Positions 20,901 to 32,073 of a DNA stretch of 64,000 bases are shown here, in pieces (position 1 is the first letter of the stretch; each line of letters begins with the position of its first letter). Source of the DNA: Buxus sempervirens (taxonomy: Eukaryota > Streptophyta > Magnoliopsida > Buxales > Buxaceae). A program made the translations under genes and the position numbers. Below the pieces are notes generated by a model that was not told where the DNA came from, made no database searches, and was given only the letters and a program-made list of their open reading frames with translations. The DNA is taken from the NCBI GenBank assembly GCA_947561395.2, contig OX387182.1, forward strand, positions 4,884,595-4,948,594, given 5' to 3'.

Positions 20901-23651
20901 ACCAATTGAATGCTTTATTTTTGCCTCCATCCATTTTTTTTAGTAGTTCTACATCTGAGAAAATAGGGAATACACATAATCGCTTCCAACAATATTGAGC
21001 AATTGGCCTTTTAGTGTTGTTTTCTAAAACTAATTGATGTACAAAAACTGACAGTTGTTTTAAAATTTTTTTTAAATAGAAGCATTGCTATTTTCAAATT
21101 GTAGTGAATTTGCCTAAAATGTATCACTTGATTACATAGTGTGTGGATGATGAAAAGTGATTACTTGCTTGATCAAGATCCTCAATAAAGCTTTCACTAG
21201 AAAGAACTTATGCTCTGTTGTGCCTCTGAATTCATCATTGTCATAAAGTGCTTTGATTCTACAGTCTCGCAAAGGTTTCTCTCTCACTAAGACCTTGAAC
21301 AGAAATTCTATCTTGAACTCTTGATTCATCATCTCTCCTGAATGGTTTGTTAAATTTGATTCTATGTTATTCATTTATTCTTATTTCAATCCTTGTATTT
21401 TAGTACCAGTAGAATGAAACTTCAGTAGTATAGGATGTTGTGAAAATTCTTTAGTTTACAATTTCTCTTTCCTATTTATGATATTTGAGCCAGTATTGCA
21501 TATTTATGACAGTTAAGGAAGAATAAAACTGAAGAAATGAGGAGGCTAATATCACAATGAGACTTCAGATACTAGAATTCTCCACCCTCCTGATTTTAAT
21601 TACCTTAAAACCTGCTTGCATCTCAGTTGAGAAGCATGCTCATGGATCATAATGCAGAGGTAGCTGCTTTCTAATTACCTTAAAACCTGCTTTCATCTCA
21701 ATCGAAAATCATGCAAAGGGTTCTAAGACCTATATGTTGGATTATAATGCATAGCAGATTTTCATCCAGTCCAACAACAACAGCCATGGTCGACTTGAGA
21801 AGCATGCTCATAGAATTCAGTATTTGAACGTTTCGAGTCCAAAAGAAGAGGTATCACGTAAATTTGTCCCTTTGGTGGAGCTGGTTTATTAGATAGTCTA
21901 ACCACTTCCTCTGTCTGGCAGAGTGTCTGCTGGCTCTCTATACCAAGTGAAAATTCAGAATTAATTGCCTTTGTAGAACCAGCTTCATCCTTGCTTTTCT
22001 AATCAAGTGAGCTACATTTCAAGATGCTTTATCATTGTTTCAAGATCCATATTGCTTCTGTTTGTCCGTTAATTCCATTACACATGCTTCATCGAATGAA
22101 TTATTTCTCTTTGTCTAATACCTGCAGATCAATCCCAGCATTTTTCAAGGAGTCCCACTTGAAGAAGCCAACAGTAGTGTCTTCAGTTATTAATGTCAGG
22201 ATTCTTGGGTTCCACACATGAGAGGCTGAACTAACTTGTCCATTCTTCTTGAATGAACTGACTAATTGCTGTGGGAGCAAACAATGTTACGATTCTTCTT
22301 CTTTTTCATATTAGCAGACGAATTTGGCCCAGCATCTGTTTTAGTTGGAATGCCTTGTTCTTGACCATCCCTACTGTTTGATTGGATTGTTTTTACTGTT
22401 ATCTGCCTTTGGGATCTTGAAGAAAAATTTAAACTGATGGTTATGTCATTAGTAGGAATCATGGGTTCTTGGATTTCTGCTTGCTTTGACTTGATCATCC
22501 TTTTTGCTATTTGATCAAGCAACTTAAAGGGTGAATGCCGGTTTAAGCAGTTTTGTCTTTTTAGTAGGAAGTAAAACAGGGTTTTGTTTTTTTGTTGACT
22601 TCATCCTTCTTTGTTGATGTTTGAATCCACCCTGCTTATGTTTTAATCTGATTAAATATGTAACGGATCTTTTAAACGAATCTGAATCCATATATGAAAT
22701 CTGTATTGGAATTTTATTAATTAAGATCGGAATCCTATTAAATGTTGAATGTAATAATCAATGGGATCCGTTTTGCAGATCCAAATCCAAAACTGAAGAG
22801 TCAAAATTAAGGATGAAAGATCCAATTAAATTGGGTTAATTTAATCGGATTTAGCAATCCCAAAAGCAGCCTTAGCAAATTGTAAACTTTTGAATTCATT
22901 AAGAATCTTTAGTCGTGTTTTTGCAAAGGTTTTACAAAATCTCAAATACAGAAGGGTGTGTTTGACAGAAGGATATTTAGGCTAGGAATTCTCTCTTGGA
23001 CTTGAAATTGAGTTGAAGAATTACAAATTATATGTTTGGCGGAAGATAAAGAGTTATAATTAAGAATCCCTATCTAATTCCTTAGTATAATTGGGGTTGA
23101 AGCTTATCTTAACCAATTGAATTCTCTATTTTTGCCTCCATCCATATTTTTTTTAGTAGTTCTACATCCAAGAACTGTGACAGTCGTTTTAATTTTTTTT
23201 TATTTTATAGAAGCATCACTATTTTCAAATTGTAGTGAATTTGCCTAAAACGTATCACTATAAAACAATTTGTCAGCAATGTATTGTGGAATAATTAAAA
23301 ACTAGCAAGCAACACATATGAACACCAGGTCTGAGTTGATCAAAATTATTGGTAAAAATTAACAGTAGGACTTTCCTAAAGTATTCTTAATTTCCCTGAG
23401 AAATTGGATTCTAGTTATATTTTTTAAAAGTAATTCTGATTCAGTTATTTTGAAGCTACAATTTGCTCATTTAAAGGCCACATAAATACAAGAAATCAAA
23501 TTAACCCCAAAAAATTTCAAAACTAAATACTAGGAAAACATTGACATATATAGAATCAAAACAACCCCTAATATGTCTTCAACACCCCATAACTGTAACC
23601 AGCTGCCCTTCAAGCAAGAAAAATAAACTGGGGAGATAGAGTTCGGTTTCA
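17970..23651 (+). other. CNL1 3' flank: tandem intron-like cassettes, no coding gene
   Basis: No protein gene is supported. The region holds three diverged copies of a 1.5-2.3 kb unit. Each has a 70-74 bp intron-like segment (18041-18110, 19519-19592, 21851-21921) with GAG|GT donors and CTGTCTG-type acceptors ending in AG. A recurring exon-like block, AATCCCAGCATTTTT followed by AGGAGTCCCA, is at 19852 and 22132. It resembles a chain of non-coding 3' exons of CNL transcripts. The same units follow CNL2. Confidence 0.5.
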
Positions 23652-23906
23652 TTACTGAACAGACCCATCTGGCCTTTTCACAATAATCGGCAAGAAAGGC
23701 TTAGCTTTAGCGATAAGTGGTAGATACTTGTTACCCTGAACGCCGGGCCTGAGCTGGTTGACCCCTTTAATGGTTCCTTCTTCTGAACTCTGGCCTTCAA
23801 CGGGAGCAACCGGTGGGCAACTGATCTTGTTACTTTCTCCGTTGGCAGGAGCTTGAAAACAGGGAAGCAAATTAGTAGGAAAGAAATGGTACTGTAAGGT
23901 GGCCAT
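23652..23906 (-). CDS. SP1: small plant protein of unknown function
   Basis: An 84-residue protein starting MATLQYHFFPTNLLPCF. I place the start at the ATG at 23906 because the paralogue at 46326 begins at the same point; an upstream ATG at 23942 would add MIFRFLF and five more residues. Conserved blocks across the three paralogues are LQYxFFPTxLLPxFQxP, NKYxxLxAKAKxxLPI and KxPDGSxQ. There is no clear signal peptide or membrane helix, and the middle is Pro/Glu-rich and probably disordered. A TATA box (TATAAATA, 23989-23982) lies about 76 bases upstream. It is nearly identical to SP3 and lies in the same position relative to a lipid-transfer gene. I do not recognise a function. Confidence 0.7.
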   Translation of the reverse strand: MATLQYHFFPTNLLPCFQAPANGESNKISCPPVAPVEGQSSEEGTIKGVNQLRPGVQGNKYLPLIAKAKPFLPIIVKRPDGSVQ

Positions 23907-23981
23907 TGATGAAGCGGTGGAAAACAGGAATCTAAATATCAAACAGAGAAGAAATTGAAGGGGTTCGAAGGATAGCTGACA

Positions 23982-23989
23982 TATTTATA
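23982..23989 (-). promoter_or_regulatory. TATA box of SP1
   Basis: TATAAATA read on the minus strand, about 76 bases before the chosen ATG. The SP3 promoter has the same box at the same distance within near-identical sequence. Confidence 0.65.
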
Positions 23990-25284
23990 GAGAGTGTAAT
24001 GTTGAGGGTTATGACAACATGACTTGGGCAGATCGCTGTATCTTTAGCTGTTGCTACTTTTGTTCTTCTTGGATTCAGAGTTGGAAACTTTGGAACCTGT
24101 TTTATTAAAAGGAATCATTCTTGGAACAGGAGTTTGAGACTTAAAAACCAATGTCCTTGTTTTATTAGAAGCTACCTCTACCCTTTTCGGCGTAGAAGAT
24201 TCTTTTGTCGTCCCCTCCGGTCTCCAAGTCGTAGCATGTTCGGTTGAGATACCAATTTACGTACGGTTTCTCTCTCTATTGTAGAAGAAGGTTAGGTGTG
24301 TGTCTTGGTGGCACATTAGAGGCTTCAGAGGATCTCAATTGCACATATTTTGCACCGCCCATATTGTGCAATCCAAATTCTATTTATAATATGTAGAACA
24401 AGAGACATTGATGTAGGCTCCACCAAAATAAATATTCCACGAACCCCATATCATTATGTATTGATATACATGCTGTAAATCGCACAAAGAGATATATTAC
24501 GAGTAACATCTTAGACAATTTCATTCACCAAGTCAAGGTGTCCATGGTGTCATTTTTGCGAGCATGCCACAAATTGAAACGATTATGATAAAGGCCAAAA
24601 ATTATAAAAAAAGTATTAAAAAAATAGACTTATAACATTCACAAGTTTCTATTATCTTTTTTTGAATTTTTAAAATAAAAAATTTTTCATTCTGAGTTGT
24701 TTATTTAATATCAAAATATTATTTAAATAGTATATATCACATCTGACATATGCTTCGATGCGTAAATAGCTGTCATTACCTTTTTCTTTTAAAAAAAAAT
24801 TTAATAATTATTGACTAATTGTTCATACCAATTCTTTTTTTCTTGAAATAAAAAAATTTCTTTTAAATGCACCACTGTACGATATATGAGCTGCATACGA
24901 TTTCTGCAATGAAGGGAAAGGTGGAGAATGAAATCTGCCTGATGAAATCGTCAGCTGCGACAAACCCTGTAGCATGGATGCTGTAAGTTTGGCATTTAAA
25001 AATGATAAATGTTAGACCAAATAACATTTCACAATTTTAAATCTGAAAAAGCAGCATTTCAAACCCTTAAAAGTGCCGTTAAAAACGTAGGTCATTGGCC
25101 AAATATGAGATCTTAAGATGAGAAGTCCCCGTCACTCTACATATAATATTAATTAGACAGATGGTATAAACTGTTCCATGTCGTCTTACACTTTCAAAGT
25201 TCGATCATCTCATATAGGTTATTTACTGAAACATATAATATTGCCATCATTGCTTTGTTGCTTCCTCCTAAGTACTTCATGCCC
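23990..25284. other. Intergenic between SP1 and LTP1
   Basis: No gene is seen. The first 250 bp are the conserved SP promoter block also found at 48549-48800. The rest is AT-rich. Confidence 0.5.
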
Positions 25285-25749
25285 TTATGGAACTGTGTAA
25301 CCTGAAATTGAGAAAATTAATTACAAAATATTCATAAAGTATCAAACCCAGAAACATTTATATATAAGATCATCACAGTACTGCTATTGAAGACGTGTTA
25401 AAGAGCTAAGAGAAGACGATCACTTACTCCCACATTTGGTTCCGGCGGCCAGTTTCTTGCCACAGTAGCCGGCGACATACACCACCTTGTCCATGCTAAT
25501 GATCTTCTCCACGTCTTTGGCTATATGACTGCACACACACGGTACGTCCACTTTTCGCACAACAGCACAGCATTCCGGCGATGGCGGAACCTTTGGCCCG
25601 GGCTTCTGAACGAATCGGCTGCATTGCTCAACCAGCCCTTTGAAATCACCTTGGCAGGTCTGCCCGGAGACTTGGTGGCCGGAGCTCAAAATTCCGGTGA
25701 TCACCGTAACTACAAAAACCAAGTGAACAACGTTGCTGTGAACTTCCAT
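25285..25749 (-). CDS. LTP1: secreted 8-cysteine lipid-transfer-like protein, two exons
   Basis: A member of the plant LTP/2S albumin/bifunctional-inhibitor superfamily, whose fold is four helices held by four disulfides around a hydrophobic cavity. Exon 1 (25749-25428) encodes a hydrophobic signal peptide (about residues 1-29, ending near SGHQVSG) and the cysteine pattern C-X10-C-X16-CC-X9-C-X1-C-X23-C-X9-C. A GTAAGT donor at 25427 and CAG acceptor at 25302 bound a 126-bp intron. Exon 2 (25301-25285) is only 17 nt and completes CGSYTVP then TAA, for 112 residues in all. Reading through the donor would give a false ending CGSK. A further in-frame ATG at 25899 is far upstream and not conserved in LTP2. 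The product is expected to be extracellular; its ligand is unknown. Its near copy is LTP2 at 49431-49852. Confidence 0.88.
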
Positions 25750-26740
25750 GGCTTGCTCTCTTACCTTCAATGGCTTTTGATCTGAGTGTTTGTTGTGAAG
25801 GACAGTCCACCAGCCACCAGCAAGCACAGTGTATAAGTAGACGTGAGTGAAACAGACGACGAGGTGGGTTAGGGAATACTGTGGGCGCCACATTGCCACG
25901 TACGCTGCAAAAACTGAGGAAAGTGGTCAGGAATACCTTGAGAGGAGTGGGAGAAGGCGTTACTATTATCTGGTTCAAATTTACGTTACGATACTTGCTT
26001 ACACTTTTACGTTTTTGTTCTAACATCTAGGATTATCCAGGCGAGAATTTCGCCGTTTTTGCTCTCAGATATCTTGTCCAAGCGTATCTAACTACATTGA
26101 TACGATTCATCGTGATTGATGCAGAAAATAATTTCAAGACAGAAATGCTTCTTTTGAGGAAGAGTAGTATGGTGGTGAAGGACTGCACATAGTGGGGCCT
26201 TTACAACCATCATACAGACAGAGCCCCCAGTCCAGGAAAGGACTTAACAGAGCTCGGCCAGGAGCCTAATTCATTTGGATTTGGTTGGGCCCGATCGTTA
26301 TATCATCCATCAAACATACGGCCGGGTTTAAAATATTATGCTGAATGCATTTTCCTATGTAATTAACTTGAAACTAACTAAAAGAAGTGATATCATCTGA
26401 AATTTCACGTTATTGTCGGGCTAAAAAAATATTTCATATAATAATTATTAATTAACATGATTGAATCTTACAGCCAACTCGCCAACTTGGAAATTATCTG
26501 AAAATTTTAAGTTGTAATTAATTAACAAAGAGAGGGTCCTAACATGAGAATCTCTGCATACTCAAGCAGTTCATATGTACAACTGTAACATGGCAACTCT
26601 GGAGGTTAAGGTGGTTAAAATTGTTTATTTGCTTGTGATGTTTCATTTATTATAAATGTAAGTGTGCTATGTTGTAGACATGGCAATTGAAATTGCTATA
26701 TATATATATATATATTATAAATTTTCATGTACAATTGCTA

Positions 26741-26785
<45 letters not shown>

Positions 26786-27188
26786 TTTCATGTACATAAT
26801 ATGATGAAGGGGCGCGTTTGTGTGAGGAATGGTACCCTTCGTGGATCTGACAAGTTAAAACTAGGCAGGAAAATTGCATGGAATGGTACAATCGTGCAAA
26901 ACAATGGGTATACAATTGGAGAGAAGTATGACCTTGAATTTTTCATCTACGTATTGCATAGCTAGTGTTTCTTGGTGATTGGCTTGGCTTCTCATAGAGC
27001 CAAATTGTCCTAAAAAGACTCCTGGACTGGTCGGCAGGGCTTTGGTTCGCCAGTTTTGTTGCAAAGATGGGTTAATCGTAGAATAACATGGGCTGGGTAT
27101 GCAGGTTTTTGGACCTTTTAATTTGGTTCCAATCTCGCTCCTTCAATTTTTAATTATACTGGACTTTTCTATTCAGTTCAACTGTTGT
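25750..27188. other. LTP1 promoter and intergenic DNA with TA repeats
   Basis: 25750-26030 is conserved with the LTP2 upstream region. Beyond it no gene is seen. Two (TA)n runs at 26697-26718 and 26745-26780 are separated by ATAAATTTTCATGTACAATT, and ATTTTCATGTACA recurs after the second run, so the block is a small tandem duplication. Confidence 0.5.
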
Positions 27189-27932
27189 CACTACAAAAAA
27201 GCAAATTTTCACCAGCGGTAGCATATCGCCGGTAATACTTTTAGCAGCAGTAACCTACCGCCCTTAAAAGCTTAGTCAAAATTCAATCCGTCAGAAACGT
27301 GGGGAAAATTCTCGCTTTCATTTCGATGAAAAAGGCCTTTAGCGGCGGTAACCTACCACCGCTAAAAGTCCAGTTTCTTTTCTCGAACTATTTTTCTTTC
27401 AAAGTAATACTAGGTTTTTTTTTTAAACGAAGGGAGCTCTTTTAGCAGCGGTAAGCTATTTACCGCCGCTAAAAAGGGCCCTTTAGGGGCGGTAAATTTG
27501 TTACCGCCGCTAAAAGTGTTATTACCAACGGCTTCTTGCCGTCGGAAATAACTTTTTATTCGGTGGAAGCTTACCGCCCACTTGTTTACCGCCGATAAAA
27601 AGATACCTTTAGGGGCGGTAAATATATTACCGCCGCTAAAAGTGTTATTACCGATGGCTTCTTACCGCCGGAAATAAGTCTTTATTTGGCGGGAACTTCC
27701 CGGCAAATTTTTACCTGCGGTAAGCGTCCTACCACCGGTAAAACTTAATTTAGCGGCGGGAACTACCGCCGCTAAAGGCTGTTTCGCACGCAAAAAACTC
27801 GCGCCATAGGTTTTTTCGCGCAAAAAAATGATTAATTACTTTTTAGGGGCGGAAAGTGCCTTTACCGCTGGTAATAGTGCTTTTAGGGGCGGAATTTGCT
27901 TACCGTCGCTAATTCTCCTCATTTTTGTAGTG
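27189..27932. mobile_element. Non-autonomous mini CACTA (EnSpm-type) transposon
   Basis: It begins CACTACAAAAAA and ends TTTTTGTAGTG, and is flanked by the 3-bp duplication TGT (27186-27188 and 27933-27935), as expected for CACTA elements. The 744-bp body is filled with direct and inverted copies of GCGGTAA and CCGCCGCTAAAAG subterminal motifs, presumed transposase-binding sites. No transposase is encoded. Confidence 0.9.
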
Positions 27933-28195
27933 TGTGGAGGGTGCCACCTGGGCTGGTGGCAAGGCCTTGTGCTAGTCGCCAAGGCTTGGGTTACACCCTC
28001 GTCTCATAATAAAGGGTAGAGGCTGGTGTATGAGGAGGTTATTTGGTTATTCAGCTGGACCTGTTAATAGCCAGAAAAAATGAAGAATCACTGTCATCAA
28101 GCTGAATAACAGAGGCATTATTTTGCTAATCTTGTGTGCCAGTAGACAAGCATTGTTCTATGGCATGTGCAGATGTCAAGGTAAGTTATCCCAGT
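27933..28195. other. Intergenic
   Basis: Nothing recognisable between the CACTA element and the LTR. Confidence 0.4.
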
Positions 28196-30291
28196 TGTAG
28201 ACACCTGATTTTTGCACTCCTAAAATGAAGAAAAATGAAAAGTCAAACTAAAAGTCAAACCTTGAGGGGGGTCAAAAAATTGATTTTTTATTCAAGTGAA
28301 TTTGACCATCAAACTTCATCTCATTGAAAAGAGCATTTCGATACGGTTCCAACGCAACTGAGTTTGCTGGAATCGGAGTCCGGATGAGAAAATTATGAGC
28401 TGCTCAAACTTTTGGGGAGCAAAACGTTAACTTTTTGCTCGACCCCAATTCAGCTGCCAAACTTAATCCCAGTGGATAGGTGGTTCCGAGCCAGTTCTAA
28501 CGACACTAAGTTTGCTGAAATCGGACACTGGACGAAGAAGTTATGGGCATTTGAAGTTTCAGAAAAACTGCCCATGTGGCCAAAAAAGCAAGCTTCTAGA
28601 AGGGGACGCGCGTCATTGTACGGCGGGACACGCGTCCCGTACATTCGATTCGGCGAGATTTAGAAATGTGCGTTTTTCGCCCGTATTTGAAATACGGGCA
28701 AGGCATGAATGCATTTGAAATACGGGCACGACTTTTTTGCCTATAAATAGAGAGGCCAGCCCCCCATTTGAATAGGCCAAGTCCCAGGGCCTACCCCCTC
28801 TCCCTCTTTGTGCTTTCCACGGCCAACCCCTGCCCAAGTGCTGCCACCCCAATCCCAAACACCAGAATACCCAAAATACCCCTGAAATATTGCCCAACCT
28901 CTCCCGTTCACCCTGTAAGCATAAACAACCTATCAAGACCCTTTCAAAATCAATTCGAAAAATCTACGGAGACGCGGAAGCGTTGTCGGAATCATCGGTG
29001 AACCCAAACATCAACAAATCAAGGAGTCAAAAGTGTGGTAACATCTCTAATCATTTTTCTTTAAATATACATGCATATTTCTTCATTTAAGCAATCTTGC
29101 ATTCTTTTTATCTTAGCACCTGTTTACTAATCCGTTTGTTTGATTTTGATTGGCATACTCCCATGAAAACGAGTATTACTTCACGGAAGGAAGTAGAAAT
29201 GAACTCATAACATAAACTAAAAGTAATATGTTTTGGTTTATTGATTGCCTTTACAAGAGGAGCTTGTCCTCTTTAAATCCCATAATGTAAAACCATCCTC
29301 ATTCCCACTTCCCTTTCTCTTATTGCATCACCGGAGGATGACATGGGCTACAAAAAAAGAAGGAAAGAAATGGGATTTGGTTCCATTCCAAAGTATCAAC
29401 AAAAGAAGACATGAAGAGGTAAATGAAGCAAATGTGCTATGACAGAAGGCACTGGAACCATCACAGAGGTCACCGAAGCACCCAAGGAACATGCCGGAGT
29501 AATCCTAGTTAGAATCGGATCACAGAAATGCAAAATTGGATGCGCTCGTAAACTCAATACGGTTCGGGCATGCCTGTATTTACTGTACGGGGAAGCCTGA
29601 ACCGAATTATATTCACGGGCAAGGCGAGCCCGTATAGCAAATACGGGCAATTATGAAGATAACTTAAAAATATAATTTTCTGGTCCGGTTGGATCCATTC
29701 CGACCTAAACCAGTTTAAACCGACCCAAGAAGTTGATTGGGCTATTCTTAGCCCTCCATAGACCATGGGCCCATATGGGCCCACCAATGCCACCTTGGGC
29801 CCGCTTGTGGGGCCCACCTTTGACCGGTCCAAACCGGGCCCGTTTTAAACGAATGGGCTCCAGGCCACTTGACCAAGTTAATGGGCCAAATCCAAGCCCA
29901 CTAAGCCCATTGCATGTATAAATAGTTTAATTTAATGAATAACCAAAACAGGGTTACCCAATAACCCTACTGGGCCCCAAGCCCAACCTTGGCAACCCAC
30001 GGGTCTTCCAACGGGACTCGTATCCGACCCATCTCACTTAAATAAAAAGATATAAAAAGGGGCCCACACCACCAGAGGGTCCCGCCAGACCAAATAAAGT
30101 GGCATGCTGGCTCAGGAATGGTGAGACTGACTCAAAAACCAGGGAGACCCGAGGGACCCGTCAAACCGACGGGGCGGGCTGGATAGGCACCATTTGTGTC
30201 TTCCTACACCTCTCAGGTAATGGCGACTCCAAATGTCCCGAGGCACGCACATCTCATGTGCGCCTCGCCCGAGCGAAATCAGGTGCGCACA
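28196..30291 (+). mobile_element. LTR copy 2 of palindrome-bearing family
   Basis: Starts TGTAGACACCTGATTTTTGC and ends CAGGTGCGCACA, the reverse complement of the ends of solo LTR copy 3. A TATA box (28742-28749) sets plus orientation. Following bases are ACTTG and preceding bases CCAGT, so no target duplication brackets this copy. A truncated or recombined insertion is likely. No internal coding region. Confidence 0.7.
28679..28749 (+). promoter_or_regulatory. LTR copy 2 promoter: perfect dyad and TATA box
   Basis: A perfect 21-bp dyad at 28679-28699 (arms GCCCGTATTT/AAATACGGGC) and a second partial one are followed by TATAAATA at 28742-28749. This is the clearest example of the dyad-then-TATA arrangement. 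Confidence 0.6.
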
Positions 30292-30560
30292 ACTTGAATG
30301 TACTTTGGATAATACATGAGGGTACTTTAAGTGTACTTTGGACATACAATGGGGGTATCTTGGGTAATACTTAGGTGTACCATGGGTATACTTGAGAGGT
30401 TATTTAGGTATTCTTGGGAGATACTTAAGGTACACTGGAGAGGTACTTTGAGTATTCTTAAGAGTTACTTTAGATATACCTAAGGGATAAATTAGATACA
30501 CTTGAGAGATACCTTGGGTAATACTTTGAAGGTACTTTAGGTACTCTTAACTCTAATTTT
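30292..30560 (+). repeat. Degenerate GGTACTTT/TAGGTA minisatellite
   Basis: An array of imperfect units of about 17-25 bp around GGTACTTTAGGTAT and variants such as GGTATACTTGAGAGG. The same unit family occurs in more regular form at 58872-59179 and 61154-61410. Confidence 0.75.
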
Positions 30561-30804
30561 TCAGAATTTGATTTCCAATTCACTAGATCTAATTGAAGGA
30601 TACCTTAGCCAGTTGTAATTAAGACATAACACTAACTAAGCTTATCTTAATAACTTCAATAAAATTTAATTTGATTTCCCTAAATTTTCAATTATAATCC
30701 ACATTTTCCTCATCTTCATAATACAAGTACTTAATTAGTATAATAATCATACTTTAGATAATTAATCTTAATAATTAAGATATAATCTGGGTCGGGGTTT
30801 TACA
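30561..30804 (-). mobile_element. Terminal part of a gypsy-type LTR
   Basis: An AT-rich segment ending ATCTGGGTCGGGGTTTTACA, like the ATCTCGGGTCTTACA end of the nested LTR at 3737. The minisatellite and solo LTR copy 2 appear to lie inside this element. No opposite end was found. Confidence 0.45.
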
Positions 30805-31402
30805 AGAAGAGTTCCCATGAGAGATTATTTGATTGCTCTGTCCCAATTTAATAAAATTTCGATCTTTCCCACAAATGGGTAGGTATACATCTACTTCCGT
30901 GTTGAAATGAATACAAAGACATATATGATGTGACGTGTGAAAAGAAGAGCTCGCCAAGTTTGAAATATCATCTACTTTGTTATTAAATAAATTGGGCAAG
31001 AAGAGTTTTAATGTTTCTGTGCTTATGTATCACTACAATTGTTAACGTTTGAGTTTATGTATAACTAGCAAATGTTAACGTTTTCACATGGAGGTTGATA
31101 TTTCATTAGACCAACAGATTTTTAATAATTAAATAAAAATGATTTTTTGTAAATTAATTATGTAATATTTGAAAGATATTTTCTTGAATTATTTTTCAAA
31201 GGCCACGAGAGTTTTATATTTATTTATGTTATTGAAATTGATATTTAGAATTTAAAAGGTTTTTCTTAATTATTTTTTTTAGGCCTTTTGCATTCATACC
31301 CTTACATTATAATATATTTGTATATATATTTTCTTGTTTTTAATATTTGTATTTATAACCTAATATCAAATTCCATTAACCTTTTATTATTTATTTTTAT
31401 TG
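30805..31402. other. Intergenic repeat-like segment
   Basis: 30808-30920 matches 53775-53890 (CCCACAAATGGGTAGGTATA block), so it is a dispersed repeat of unknown type. The remainder is AT-rich without a gene. Confidence 0.4.
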
Positions 31403-31696
31403 AATGACTAGAATTTATTAAAAAGTAACACGAAAATAATAAAAATATAAGAAAACTTATCCAATACGTGATTTGCAAGAGATTGAACGAACTTATTGCC
31501 TTCACGGTAAACATATGAGAAACAAACTTGAGAAGATTTCACACCGACTCACACGGCATTATGTGATTCACATTTTACGCGTTTTATCGATGGAAACGTT
31601 TCCTTGGATCTTCAGCTTTACCAAATACCAGCGATTCTCACGAGCTGTACAATCACGCCTTCTCGCAAGCACCCTAACTTTTTTGGCTTCTCTTAT
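31403..31696 (-). pseudogene. LINE RNase H domain remnant
   Basis: On the minus strand it reads VYREGNKFVQSLANHVLDK, matching the conserved end of the RNase H domain of plant LINEs (REGN-x-VAxxLANxAL). Stops lie upstream. A duplicate exists at 33911-34212, so the remnant predates duplication of the CNL upstream region. Confidence 0.65.
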
Positions 31697-32073
31697 GGGA
31701 AAATTATGAAAAAGTCAATTTTTTAAATATATTTATAAAACCAATCTATTAAGATGTTGAATTATAAAAAAAGTCCACTTTTTAAAAATAATTAAAAAAT
31801 AGTGTTAATTTATTATAGAAAAAACACATTTGTATTCATGTATGATACACTCGTGGTCCAATGATCTTGCATCTCATGTACAATGCGCATGTATCCCAAG
31901 TAAAATGATCTACAAACTTGATTATTTTTGAAAAGTGATTCTATAATTTACTTTTATGGATTTTTTTATAATTATCAACGAAAAGTGGTCTTTTTTACAA
32001 TTTAACATCTTAATGGACTGTTTTTATAAATATTTTATAAAAAAAAAGTGTTATCCTTCCCCATAATTTTCCC
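31697..32073. mobile_element. MITE with long (about 110 bp) terminal inverted repeats
   Basis: Starts GGGAAAATTATG and ends CATAATTTTCCC. The two roughly 110-bp arms are imperfect inverted repeats. No coding capacity and no clear target duplication. The equivalent position in the CNL2 upstream region (about 34220) lacks it. A second copy is at 53257-53614. Confidence 0.7.

Noticed and set aside
18152..22522. Minus-strand open frames in the CNL 3' flank, several repeated between copies
   Set aside because: They recur only because the flank is duplicated. Frames break between copies, and the plus-strand splice-like structure explains conservation better.
25525..25785. Plus-strand open frame opposite LTP1 (and the matching one opposite LTP2)
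   Set aside because: Shadow of the cysteine-rich coding exon on the other strand; no domain recognised.
28196..30804. A single LTR element running from TGTAGACACC to GGGGTTTTACA
   Set aside because: No target duplication (CCAGT versus AGAAG), and copy 3 shows the inner LTR ends at GTGCGCACA; two elements are more likely.
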